Shown here in pieces: positions 1 to 7,323 of a stretch of 64,000 bases of DNA. The notes beneath the pieces are model-generated. The model worked only from the letters and a program-made list of their open reading frames with translations. It was not told the DNA's origin and did no database searches. The stretch's first letter is position 1, and each line of letters starts with the position of its first letter. Position numbers and translations under genes: made by a program. Source of the DNA: Cyclobacteriaceae bacterium (lineage in GTDB: Bacteria > Bacteroidota > Bacteroidia > Cytophagales > Cyclobacteriaceae); the NCBI GenBank assembly GCA_025808415.1, contig CP075525.1, positions 3,581,501-3,645,500 on the forward strand, in the 5' to 3' direction.

Positions 1-642
1 ACGTACCAACTGCTGGAAAAAAATAAGTTAAAAGATGCGTACATCCGCCCGCTGGTGTATTGCAGCCCCAACATGTCGCTTACCGCGCCTAAGGAAGTGT
101 TCATTATGATTGCTGTTTGGGAATGGGGGAAATACCTGGGCAGCAACCTGCTCAAGCTCTGCCTGTCATCTTACCAGCGCCCCAATCCAAACTCTGTTAA
201 AGTAGATGCAAAAATCACCGGGCATTACGTTAACTCCATCCTGGCCACCAGCGAAGCGAAAGTGCGCGGCTATGATGAAGCACTGATGCTCGATATGCAC
301 GGGTACATTGCTGAAGCACCCGGAGCAAACTTCTTCCTCGAAAAAGATGGTGTACTGTACACCCCGCTAAAAGGGCATATCCTTCCGGGCATCACCCGGC
401 AAACCGTCATCAACATTTGTAAAGAATTAGACATACCCGTACAGGAACGCAACATCAAACCCGAAGAACTTCAGGATGCCGACAGCGCTTTTCTGTGCGG
501 AACCGCAGCCGAAGTGATCGGTATTGAATCGGTTGACGCAAAACCGTTTGCAAAACCATGGAAGGAAACCCTGGGAGCGGTAATCCAGGAAGCTTACCAG
601 GCACAGGTGCTGGATAAGTCGTTTAGTCATGTGATTATTTAG
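1..642 (+). CDS. ilvE: Branched-chain amino acid aminotransferase, 3' part
   Basis: The first base of the window lies inside this gene; 213 residues to the stop are visible, about two thirds of a usual ~300-360 residue enzyme. It is a fold-type IV PLP aminotransferase that interconverts branched-chain 2-oxo acids and Leu, Ile or Val in the cytoplasm. The visible part has the class IV signature: the EAPGANFF stretch, then LPGITRQTV and FLCGTAAEV, which contact the cofactor phosphate. The PLP lysine would lie upstream of the window or near its edge. It heads the ilv gene row, so biosynthesis rather than catabolism is the likely role. The stop codon runs into a heptad-repeat hairpin. Confidence 0.93.
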   Translation, partial: TYQLLEKNKLKDAYIRPLVYCSPNMSLTAPKEVFIMIAVWEWGKYLGSNLLKLCLSSYQRPNPNSVKVDAKITGHYVNSILATSEAKVRGYDEALMLDMHGYIAEAPGANFFLEKDGVLYTPLKGHILPGITRQTVINICKELDIPVQERNIKPEELQDADSAFLCGTAAEVIGIESVDAKPFAKPWKETLGAVIQEAYQAQVLDKSFSHVII

Positions 643-724
643 TTGGTAGTCGATAGTTAGTAGTTGGCTGTAACTCATAAGCCAACGAAAGAACTCAGAA
701 CTATCATCTAACAACTAACAACTA
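641..724. repeat. Heptad-repeat hairpin between ilvE and ilvD
   Basis: The left arm is built of 7-nt units (TAGTTGG, TAGTCGA, TAGTTAG, TAGTTGG) at 641-668. The right arm (701-724, CTATCAT CTAACAA CTAACAA CTA) is its approximate reverse complement, 18 of 24 positions when aligned by hand. An inner TTGGCT/AGCCAA pair closes the loop. The transcript could fold into one long imperfect hairpin. No gene fits here. The same 7-nt periodicity recurs in other ilv and leu gaps. Confidence 0.7.
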
Positions 725-733
725 AAGAAACGA

Positions 734-2413
734 ATGCAATTAAATAAATACAGCAGCACCATTACACAAGACTCCACCCTGCCTGCATCGCAGGCCATGC
801 TCTATGGCATTGGCTTAACTGAACATGATTTAACGAAGGCACAGGTGGGTATTGTCAGCACCGGTTTTGATGGCAACACCTGCAACATGCACCTGAACAA
901 ACTGGCCGAAGAAGTAAAAACTGCCGTATGGGATAATGAACTCGTGGGCTTGATCTTCCATACCATTGGTGTTAGCGATGGCATCAGCAACGGAACGGAA
1001 GGCATGCGCTATTCGCTGGTAAGCCGCGAAGTCATTGCCGACTCAATTGAAACCGTTTGTGGTGCACAATATTATGATGGGTTGATTGCGGTAGTCGGTT
1101 GCGATAAAAATATGCCGGGCTCGCTCATCGCGATGGGCAGGTTAAATCGCCCCGCGATTATGGTCTATGGCGGAACTATTGCAGGCGGCAACTGGAAAGG
1201 AAAAGAACTCAACATCGTATCGGCCTTTGAAGCGCTTGGCGAAAAGCTCGCCAACAAATTATCGGATGAAGATTATAAAGGCATCATACAAAATTCCTGT
1301 CCCGGTGCAGGCGCGTGTGGAGGGATGTATACCGCTAATACCATGGCATCGGCCATTGAAGCGCTCGGCATGTCGTTACCTTACTCATCTTCCAATCCCG
1401 CGTTGAGCAAAGAAAAATCAAAAGAATGTAACGATACCGGCAAAGCCATTCACAACCTGCTCAGGCTCGATTTAAAACCACGCGACATCATGACACGCAA
1501 GGCATTTGAAAATGCTTTGACTATTGTAATGGCATTGGGCGGAAGCACGAATGCCGTGCTGCACCTGATTGCCATGGCCAAAGCAGTGGGGATAAAAATC
1601 ACCCAGGAAGATTTTCAAACCATCTCCGACAAAACTCCCGTGTTGGCCAACTTAAAACCCAGTGGTCAGTATTTAATGGGTGATGTGCATCGCGTGGGCG
1701 GTGTACCCGCAGTAATGAAATATTTATTGAGCAAAGGCTACCTGCATGGCGATTGTATAACCGTTACCGGAAAAACCATTGCCGAAAATGTTGAGCATGC
1801 AGCCGATCTGAATTTTGATGCACAGGATGTTATTGCTTCTGTTGAAAAACCGATCAAAGCAACGGGACATATTCAGATTCTCTATGGCAACCTGGCAGAA
1901 AAAGGATCAGTAGCCAAGATCAGCGGAAAAGAAGGTGATGCCTTTAAAGGTAAAGCGCGCGTCTTCAACGGAGAGTTCGAACTCATTGAAGGTATCCAAC
2001 AAAAGAAAGTAAAAGAAGGTGATGTAGTGGTGATCCGTTACGTTGGCCCGAAAGGCGCACCCGGCATGCCCGAAATGTTAAAGCCTACCTCAGCGATTAT
2101 TGGCGCAGGACTTGGTAAGAGCGTTGCGTTGATTACTGATGGGAGATTCTCTGGCGGTACGCATGGTTTCGTTGTAGGCCACATTACACCGGAAGCCTTT
2201 GATGGCGGGACACTCGCACTGATAGAAAATGATGATTGGATTGAAATCGATGCGAAACAACACCGAATCAATCTGCTGGTAGATGATGCCACCATCGCAA
2301 AACGAAAAGCTTCCTGGAAACAACCTGCCCTTCGTGTAAAGAGCGGAGTACTTTTTAAATATGCCAAACAAGTAAAAACTGCAGCCGATGGATGCGTTAC
2401 TGACGAAGAATAA
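734..2413 (+). CDS. ilvD: Dihydroxy-acid dehydratase
   Basis: 559 residues, the usual family length. It dehydrates 2,3-dihydroxy-isovalerate and 2,3-dihydroxy-3-methylvalerate to the 2-oxo acids, the third step of Val and Ile synthesis. The IlvD/Edd signatures are present: [11 protein letters not shown] near residue 124, [17 protein letters not shown] near 190 with cluster-ligand cysteines, and [14 protein letters not shown] near the C-terminus. The ATG follows the spacer repeat directly. Its last 26 bases overlap the start of ilvB, so the two are probably translationally coupled. Confidence 0.97.
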   Translation: MQLNKYSSTITQDSTLPASQAMLYGIGLTEHDLTKAQVGIVSTGFDGNTCNMHLNKLAEEVKTAVWDNELVGLIFHTIGVSDGISNGTEGMRYSLVSREVIADSIETVCGAQYYDGLIAVVGCDKNMPGSLIAMGRLNRPAIMVYGGTIAGGNWKGKELNIVSAFEALGEKLANKLSDEDYKGIIQNSCPGAGACGGMYTANTMASAIEALGMSLPYSSSNPALSKEKSKECNDTGKAIHNLLRLDLKPRDIMTRKAFENALTIVMALGGSTNAVLHLIAMAKAVGIKITQEDFQTISDKTPVLANLKPSGQYLMGDVHRVGGVPAVMKYLLSKGYLHGDCITVTGKTIAENVEHAADLNFDAQDVIASVEKPIKATGHIQILYGNLAEKGSVAKISGKEGDAFKGKARVFNGEFELIEGIQQKKVKEGDVVVIRYVGPKGAPGMPEMLKPTSAIIGAGLGKSVALITDGRFSGGTHGFVVGHITPEAFDGGTLALIENDDWIEIDAKQHRINLLVDDATIAKRKASWKQPALRVKSGVLFKYAKQVKTAADGCVTDEE

Positions 2414-4154
2414 AAAATCAATCACATCAGCCGCTGAGCCGAAGAAACAAATTTCCGGTTCAGAAGCTTTATTGCGTTGCCTTGTGGCGGAAGGCGTAGA
2501 TACTCTGTTTGGTTATCCGGGTGGTGCCATCATGCCGGTATATGATGCACTGTATTCTTACAGTGATCAGTTAAAACACATTCTCGTTCGGCATGAACAA
2601 GGCGCTATACATGCTGCTCAAGGGTATGCACGTGTATCAGGCAAGGTAGGCGTAGCGATGGCAACTTCCGGTCCGGGTGCCGCAAATCTTGTAACCGGTC
2701 TTGCGGATGCCCTGATTGATTCAACACCGGTAGTATGTATTACGGGTCAGGTAGCCGAACATTTACTGGGCACCGATGCCTTTCAGGAAATGGATGTTAT
2801 AAACACTACCCTTCCTGTAACCAAATGGAATGTGCAGATCAGCAAAGCAGGTGATATTGCCGAACAGGTAGCGAAAGCATTTTACATTGCGCGCAGTGGA
2901 AGACCCGGACCCGTGGTTATCGACATCACCAAAAACGCGCAGTTTGAAATGCTCGATGACTTTAACTATGAAGTTTGTAAAAGCGTTCGCACGTATTTTC
3001 CTAAACCCGTTCTTGATCATTCTATAGTTGAAGAAGCTGCCGATCTTATCAACGCAGCCAAACGACCTTACATTTTGTGCGGTCAGGGTGTGTTGTTGAG
3101 CAATGCACAAGATGAATTACTTGCAGTAGCAGAAAAAGCAAACATCCCCATCGCTTCTACTCTGCTCGGTTTATCGGCAGTGCCGGTTAATCATCCTTTA
3201 TATGTAGGCTATCTGGGGATGCATGGCAACTACGGTCCGAATATTCTCACCAACGAATGCGATGTGTTGATTGCCGTGGGGATGCGCTTTGACGATCGTG
3301 TAACCGGAAATGTGAGCAAGTACGCCAAACAAGCTAAGGTTATTCACATTGAGTTGGATAAGGCTGAAATTAACAAGATCATTCCTGTAGATGTAGCGGT
3401 TCATGCCGATGCCAAAGAAGCGCTGACTGCACTGTTGCCATTGATTACTGAGAATAACCACCACGACTGGTTTCAAAAATTCAGAGAAGCAGAACGTAAG
3501 GAGCATGAGAAAGTAATTCAGTTTGATATCTATCCGGTGACGGAATCACTCAAGATGAGTGAAGTGGTGTTTGAACTGGCGGAACAAACCAAAGGCGAAG
3601 CCATTCTGGTAACCGATGTAGGACAGCACCAGATGGTAGTATCGCGATATTATCCGTTTAAACATCCGCGCACCAACGTTACATCCGGTGGTGCCGGAAC
3701 AATGGGCTTTGCCTTGCCCGCTGCCATAGGCGCTGCATTGGCTCAACCTGAAAAACAAGTGGTGGCCATTATTGGCGATGGCGGTTTTCAGATGACCGTA
3801 CAAGAATTAGGCACCATTATGCAGTACAACATTCCGGTGAAGATTGTTATCCTGAACAATAACTTCCTTGGCATGGTACGACAGTGGCAGCAATTGTTTT
3901 TTGAAAGCCGTTACTCTTTTACTGAATTAGAGAACCCAGATTTTGTAAAACTCAGCGAAGCGTACAGGATTCCGGCCTTGAAAGTGGAGCAACGCCCGCG
4001 GTTAAATGCCGCAATACACAACCTGCTGAACATACCCGGTCCGTTTCTATTGGAGGTTGTGGTGGAGAAAGAACAAAATGTTTTTCCGATGGTACCCACG
4101 GGTGCTGGCGTAGCTGAAATTTTATTGGAAGCGCACGGAGCAAGACATAAGTAG
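2388..4154 (+). CDS. ilvB: Acetolactate synthase, large catalytic subunit
   Basis: 588 residues. A ThDP-dependent enzyme that condenses two pyruvates, or pyruvate with 2-oxobutyrate, to acetolactate or acetohydroxybutyrate. The N-terminal Pyr domain shows [15 protein letters not shown] and [16 protein letters not shown], with the catalytic glutamate. The C-terminal PP domain has the ThDP motif [29 protein letters not shown]. The start chosen (2388) gives a ~20-residue leader before the conserved core and overlaps ilvD by 26 bases; no closer start is more convincing. The 3' end, from 4142, is made of a 7-nt-periodic repeat that encodes the last residues (RHK) and the stop. Confidence 0.96.
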   Translation: MDALLTKNKKSITSAAEPKKQISGSEALLRCLVAEGVDTLFGYPGGAIMPVYDALYSYSDQLKHILVRHEQGAIHAAQGYARVSGKVGVAMATSGPGAANLVTGLADALIDSTPVVCITGQVAEHLLGTDAFQEMDVINTTLPVTKWNVQISKAGDIAEQVAKAFYIARSGRPGPVVIDITKNAQFEMLDDFNYEVCKSVRTYFPKPVLDHSIVEEAADLINAAKRPYILCGQGVLLSNAQDELLAVAEKANIPIASTLLGLSAVPVNHPLYVGYLGMHGNYGPNILTNECDVLIAVGMRFDDRVTGNVSKYAKQAKVIHIELDKAEINKIIPVDVAVHADAKEALTALLPLITENNHHDWFQKFREAERKEHEKVIQFDIYPVTESLKMSEVVFELAEQTKGEAILVTDVGQHQMVVSRYYPFKHPRTNVTSGGAGTMGFALPAAIGAALAQPEKQVVAIIGDGGFQMTVQELGTIMQYNIPVKIVILNNNFLGMVRQWQQLFFESRYSFTELENPDFVKLSEAYRIPALKVEQRPRLNAAIHNLLNIPGPFLLEVVVEKEQNVFPMVPTGAGVAEILLEAHGARHK

Positions 4155-4176
4155 TAAGACGTAAGTAGCAAGACAA
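4142..4176. repeat. Heptad repeat over the ilvB stop codon
   Basis: Five consecutive 7-nt units, AAGACAT AAGTAGT AAGACGT AAGTAGC AAGACAA, i.e. a 14-nt AAGACRTAAGTAGY element repeated about 2.5 times. It covers the last codons and stop of ilvB and most of the gap to ilvN. The period matches the other ilv/leu spacers, although the unit sequence differs. Confidence 0.7.
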
Positions 4177-4190
4177 AAGATTATTTGACT

Positions 4191-4484
4191 ATGAAAAAAG
4201 ATTACACCATCGAAGTATCAGCGGATAATAATTTTTCCGTACTCAACCGGATCATCAATGTATTGAACCGCAGGCGTGTGCGTATCAAGCAACTGGTGGC
4301 GCATGAAGATGAGCACGATTTTCGGAAAGGTGGTGCCACCATGCTGCTGCACACCACCCCGGAGCTGATCGAAAAAGTAAAACACCAGTTGGAAAAACTT
4401 ATCGAAGTAGAAAGCGCCAACTACTATGAAGGCAGCGAAGTGTATTTGGCGCTAAGCATTAAGAACAATCAGAAAGTCGCTTAA
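4191..4484 (+). CDS. ilvN: Acetolactate synthase, small regulatory subunit
   Basis: 97 residues from the ATG at 4191; an in-frame TTG six bases upstream is a less likely start. It is a single ACT domain (YTIEVSADNNFSVLNRIINVLNRR at the N-terminus), the fold that binds valine in IlvN/IlvH and controls the large subunit. It is short: IlvH proteins are usually ~160 residues, with a second C-terminal domain that is absent here, as in E. coli IlvN (96 residues). Placed directly between ilvB and ilvC. Confidence 0.88.
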   Translation: MKKDYTIEVSADNNFSVLNRIINVLNRRRVRIKQLVAHEDEHDFRKGGATMLLHTTPELIEKVKHQLEKLIEVESANYYEGSEVYLALSIKNNQKVA

Positions 4485-4486
4485 TA

Positions 4487-4527
4487 AACAACGAATAACG
4501 AACAACTAAAAACTAACAACCAAAACC
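4487..4527. repeat. Heptad repeat between ilvN and ilvC
   Basis: The whole gap is 7-nt periodic: AACAACG AATAACG AACAACT AAAAACT AACAACC AAAACC, ending at the ilvC ATG. Only one orientation is present, so no hairpin is expected. The region is A/C-rich and unstructured on the mRNA just upstream of the start codon. Confidence 0.7.
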
Positions 4528-5598
4528 ATGGCACAAATCAATTTTGGAGGAACCCTGGAAGAAGTAGTAACCCGCGAAGAATTTCCGATGGACAAAGCAT
4601 TGGAGGTATTGCGAAATGAAACCATTGCCATCCTGGGGTATGGTGTGCAAGGACCTGCACAGGCATTGAACCTGCGCGACAACGGCTTCAACGTAATTGT
4701 TGGCCAACGTAAAGGCGGCAAGTCGTGGAACAAAGCCATTGAACATGGCTGGGTTCCTGGCGAAACATTATTTGACGTTGAAGAAGCCGCCAAACAAGGA
4801 ACCATTTTACAATTCTTACTTTCCGATGCCGGACAGATTGAATCATGGCCGACCATTAAGCCTTACTTAACCAAAGGCAAAACACTTTACTTCTCTCATG
4901 GGTTTGGCGTCACCTTCAACGACCAGACAGGCATAGTGCCACCGAAAGAAGTTGATGTAATCTTAGTGGCACCGAAAGGCTCGGGAACATCCGTGCGCAG
5001 GTTATTCCTTCAGGGCAAAGGCATTAACTCCAGTTACGCCATTTTTCAAAATGCCAGCGGTCATGCAAAAGAAAAAGCGATTGCGTTAGGCATTGGCGTA
5101 GGCTCGGGTTACTTGTTTGAAACTGATTTCAAAAAAGAAGTCTATTCCGATTTAACCGGTGAGCGCGGAACACTGATGGGCGCCATTGCCGGCATCTTTG
5201 AAGCACAGTATGAAGTGTTGCGCTCCAAAGGGCACTCTCCTTCCGAAGCTTTCAATGAAACCGTAGAAGAGTTAACCCAAAGCTTAATGCCGTTGGTAGC
5301 CGAAAACGGTATGGACTGGATGTATGCCAACTGCTCTACCACAGCACAACGCGGTGCCCTCGACTGGAAAAAGCGCTTCAAAGAAGCAACGCTTCCCGTG
5401 TTTAAAGAACTGTACGAAAGTGTTGCCAGTGGTGCTGAAGCAAAGCGCACCATCGACACCTGCAGCAAACCCGACTACCGCGAAAAGCTTGGCGAAGAAC
5501 TAAAAGAACTCCGCGAAAGCGAATTGTGGCAGGCTGGCGCTGCCGTAAGGCAGCTAAGGCCGGAAAAGGCTGGCGTGGAGGAGAGTATGATTAATTAA
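4528..5598 (+). CDS. ilvC: Ketol-acid reductoisomerase
   Basis: 356 residues, close to the class I (short) form. It converts acetolactate to 2,3-dihydroxy-isovalerate by alkyl migration and NADPH-dependent reduction. The Rossmann motif AILGYGVQGPAQALNLRDNG is at ~29-48, followed by VGQRKGGKSWNKA, where basic residues suggest NADPH preference. The knotted C-terminal domain carries the metal and substrate ligands (SDLTGERGTLMGAIAGIFEAQYE, ETVEEL). Gene order ilvD-B-N-C supports the call. It is followed by a heptad hairpin. Confidence 0.97.
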   Translation: MAQINFGGTLEEVVTREEFPMDKALEVLRNETIAILGYGVQGPAQALNLRDNGFNVIVGQRKGGKSWNKAIEHGWVPGETLFDVEEAAKQGTILQFLLSDAGQIESWPTIKPYLTKGKTLYFSHGFGVTFNDQTGIVPPKEVDVILVAPKGSGTSVRRLFLQGKGINSSYAIFQNASGHAKEKAIALGIGVGSGYLFETDFKKEVYSDLTGERGTLMGAIAGIFEAQYEVLRSKGHSPSEAFNETVEELTQSLMPLVAENGMDWMYANCSTTAQRGALDWKKRFKEATLPVFKELYESVASGAEAKRTIDTCSKPDYREKLGEELKELRESELWQAGAAVRQLRPEKAGVEESMIN

Positions 5599-5599
5599 A

Positions 5600-5685
5600 T
5601 AGTTCATAGTTGGTAGTTATTGGTTGATAGTAAAGAATATAGCTTATCAATATCCAACAACTAATAACTATTAACTAACAACTTA
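5600..5685. repeat. Heptad-repeat hairpin between ilvC and ilvA
   Basis: The left arm (5600-5630) reads TAGTTCA TAGTTGG TAGTTAT TGGTTGA TAG. The right arm (5643-5685) holds the opposite-strand version (CTTATCAA, CAACTAATAACTATTAACTAA). Hand alignment of the arms shows long runs of complementarity such as TAGTTATT against AATAACTA. This is the second full hairpin of the family and occupies the whole ilvC-ilvA gap. Confidence 0.7.
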
Positions 5686-5689
5686 ACAA

Positions 5690-6940
5690 ATGAAAACTTC
5701 ACTTAGACAGACACTGGACATTAAAACCGCACACGAAACACTCAAACACGTTGTGCTCAAAACTCCTTTGCAGTTTCATCGCAAACTTTCAGAGCGGTTT
5801 AAGGCTGAGATTTATTTGAAGCGTGAAGATCTCCAGGTGGTGCGCTCCTATAAAATACGCGGTGCGTATAACCTGATCCAGGGTTTAACGGAAGAAGAAA
5901 GAAGCCGGGGTATTGTGTGTGCCAGTGCCGGAAACCATGCGCAGGGTGTTGCCTTTTCATGCAAGCTGCTGAACATACACGGCACTATCTATATGCCCAG
6001 CATCACCCCCAAACAGAAGATAAACCAGGTAAAAATGTTTGGTGGCGACCAGATTGATATTGTATTGGTTGGCGATACGTTTGACGAATGCCAGGAGCAC
6101 GCGCTTCAGCATACACGCGAATCAAACAAAGTATTTGTGCCACCGTTCGATCATCAAAAAATAATTGAAGGCCAGGGCAGTGTGGGTATTGAAATCGGGG
6201 AGGAACTGTCGGGCATTGATTACATTTTTATTCCCGTTGGTGGCGGTGGATTGTGTGCGGGTGTAGGCAGTTATTTCAAAACATTTTCTCCTAAAACAAA
6301 AATCATTGGTGTGGAGCCGCAGGGTGCCCCATCCATGACGGAAGCCTTGAGAGAAGGTAAACCCGTTACCCTTGAATCGATTCAACGCTTTGTCGATGGT
6401 GCATCGGTTAAAAAAGTAGGCAACATTACCTTTTCTTATATCAAGGATTTTATCCACGACATGTTACTGGTACCCGAGGGCAAAGTAAGTTCTGTAATTT
6501 TACAACTCTATAATGAAGATGCGATTGTCGCTGAGCCGGCAGGAGCGCTGAGTATTGCTGCGCTGGAGCAGTACGCGGATAAAATTGAAGGAAAGAAAAT
6601 AGTGTGCATTGTAAGCGGAGGCAACAACGATATCGACCGCATGCAGGAGATTAAAGAGCGATCACTTTTGTACGAAGGCTTAAAGCATTATTTCATCGTC
6701 CGGTTTGCGCAACGACCGGGTGCGTTGAAAGAATTTGTAAACCATATTCTCGGCCCTACCGATGATATCGTGCGTTTTGAATTTATACAGAAGCATAATA
6801 AAGAAACCGGACCTGCACTGGTGGGCATTGAAGTGAAATCGCGGGAAGACTTTGAACTGCTGCGCGCCCGCATGCACGAACATCAACTGAACTTTACGGC
6901 TATCAACCAGCATGAAAATCTTTTTGAATACATAATCTAA
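5690..6940 (+). CDS. ilvA: Threonine dehydratase, biosynthetic
   Basis: 416 residues. A PLP enzyme that deaminates threonine to 2-oxobutyrate, the entry to isoleucine. The PLP lysine lies in VRSYKIRGAYN (~residue 58), the phosphate loop is VGGGGLCAGVG (~180), and SAGNHAQG is also present. A C-terminal ACT-like domain (from ~335, HYFIVRFAQRPGALKEFVNHIL) is where isoleucine would bind; it is a single ACT-like unit, shorter than the double unit of E. coli IlvA (514 residues). It sits between the ilv genes and thrABC, linking the two pathways. Confidence 0.95.
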   Translation: MKTSLRQTLDIKTAHETLKHVVLKTPLQFHRKLSERFKAEIYLKREDLQVVRSYKIRGAYNLIQGLTEEERSRGIVCASAGNHAQGVAFSCKLLNIHGTIYMPSITPKQKINQVKMFGGDQIDIVLVGDTFDECQEHALQHTRESNKVFVPPFDHQKIIEGQGSVGIEIGEELSGIDYIFIPVGGGGLCAGVGSYFKTFSPKTKIIGVEPQGAPSMTEALREGKPVTLESIQRFVDGASVKKVGNITFSYIKDFIHDMLLVPEGKVSSVILQLYNEDAIVAEPAGALSIAALEQYADKIEGKKIVCIVSGGNNDIDRMQEIKERSLLYEGLKHYFIVRFAQRPGALKEFVNHILGPTDDIVRFEFIQKHNKETGPALVGIEVKSREDFELLRARMHEHQLNFTAINQHENLFEYII

Positions 6941-6967
6941 TTAAGTACATAACATTTCGGAATGTAA

Positions 6968-7078
6968 TAACCACAGAGTACACAAAGGTTTCACGGGGTG
7001 CACAAAGTAAAATCCAATTCATGGTCTGTGTCCCCACAGACCATGGGCAAAGTATTTTCTCAGTGACCCCTGTGGTTA
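6968..7078. repeat. AACCACAGAG-type palindromic dispersed repeat, copy 1
   Basis: The element starts AACCACAGAGTACACAAAG and ends CCCTGTGGTTAAG, so its ends are inverted repeats of each other. In the middle is a perfect 11-bp palindrome, CATGGTCTGTG (7020-7030) and CACAGACCATG (7035-7045) with a TCCC loop. A second copy with matching ends lies at 52111-52197. It carries no open reading frame. Similar CCACAGAG-ended repeats are, to my knowledge, widespread in Bacteroidota and some other phyla; the name and exact family are not settled here. Confidence 0.65.
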
Positions 7079-7082
7079 AGGA

Positions 7083-7113
7083 TTTCTAAAAAATGAATTA
7101 AAAAATATTTTTG
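7083..7113 (+). promoter_or_regulatory. Putative promoter of the thrL-thrABC operon
   Basis: The -7 box TATTTTTG (7106-7113) fits the Bacteroidota consensus TAnnTTTG exactly. TTTC (7083-7086) stands in for the -33 TTTG with a 19-nt spacer. The predicted transcript would begin near 7120, about 27 bases before the leader ATG. Confidence 0.5.
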
Positions 7114-7146
7114 GATATCAACATAAAATTAAAGTACTTCACCACC

Positions 7147-7227
7147 ATGTTAACGCAAGCAACCATCATCACCAATCCGGCAGCCATCACGGCTACAGCT
7201 TGCACACGTACTACCACTACGGGGTAA
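7147..7227 (+). CDS. thrL: thr operon leader peptide
   Basis: A 26-codon reading frame starting ATG TTA ACG and ending in the run Thr-Arg-Thr-Thr-Thr-Thr-Gly before TAA. Ten of 26 residues are threonine and three are isoleucine, the products that would control the downstream thrABC genes. Position, size and composition match ribosome-mediated attenuators of thr operons known from enterobacteria and predicted in other phyla. The stop codon lies in the loop of a perfect 5-bp hairpin (ACGGG/CCCGT, 7219-7232). No Shine-Dalgarno site is seen, as is normal for this phylum. Confidence 0.75.
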   Translation: MLTQATIITNPAAITATACTRTTTTG

Positions 7228-7256
7228 CCCGTCATCACCACCATATTCCCTATTCG

Positions 7257-7283
7257 TCAGGGCTTCTCCAGGAGTCGCGCTGA
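7257..7283 (+). terminator. Putative thr attenuator terminator
   Basis: A hairpin can form from TCAG, GC and CTCC (7257-7269) pairing with GGAG, GC and CTGA (to 7283), with one G-G and one TT/TC mismatch. The tail TTCATGATTATTTCTC is U-rich but interrupted, so termination strength is uncertain. An alternative CCCT/AGGG stem (7248-7251 with 7259-7262) uses the same 5' arm and could act as antiterminator. The thrA ATG follows 40 bases later. Confidence 0.45.
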
Positions 7284-7323
7284 TTCATGATTATTTCTCA
7301 AGCATCTAAAAAAATAAAGCGTT

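Noticed and set aside
7140..7283. His-rich reading frame (HHHV..., HHHQ, RHHHH) overlapping the thr leader
   Set aside because: It has no start codon in frame nearby, and the His codons are the shifted reading of ACC ATC ATC ACC. The Thr frame has an ATG, a proper length and the right downstream genes.
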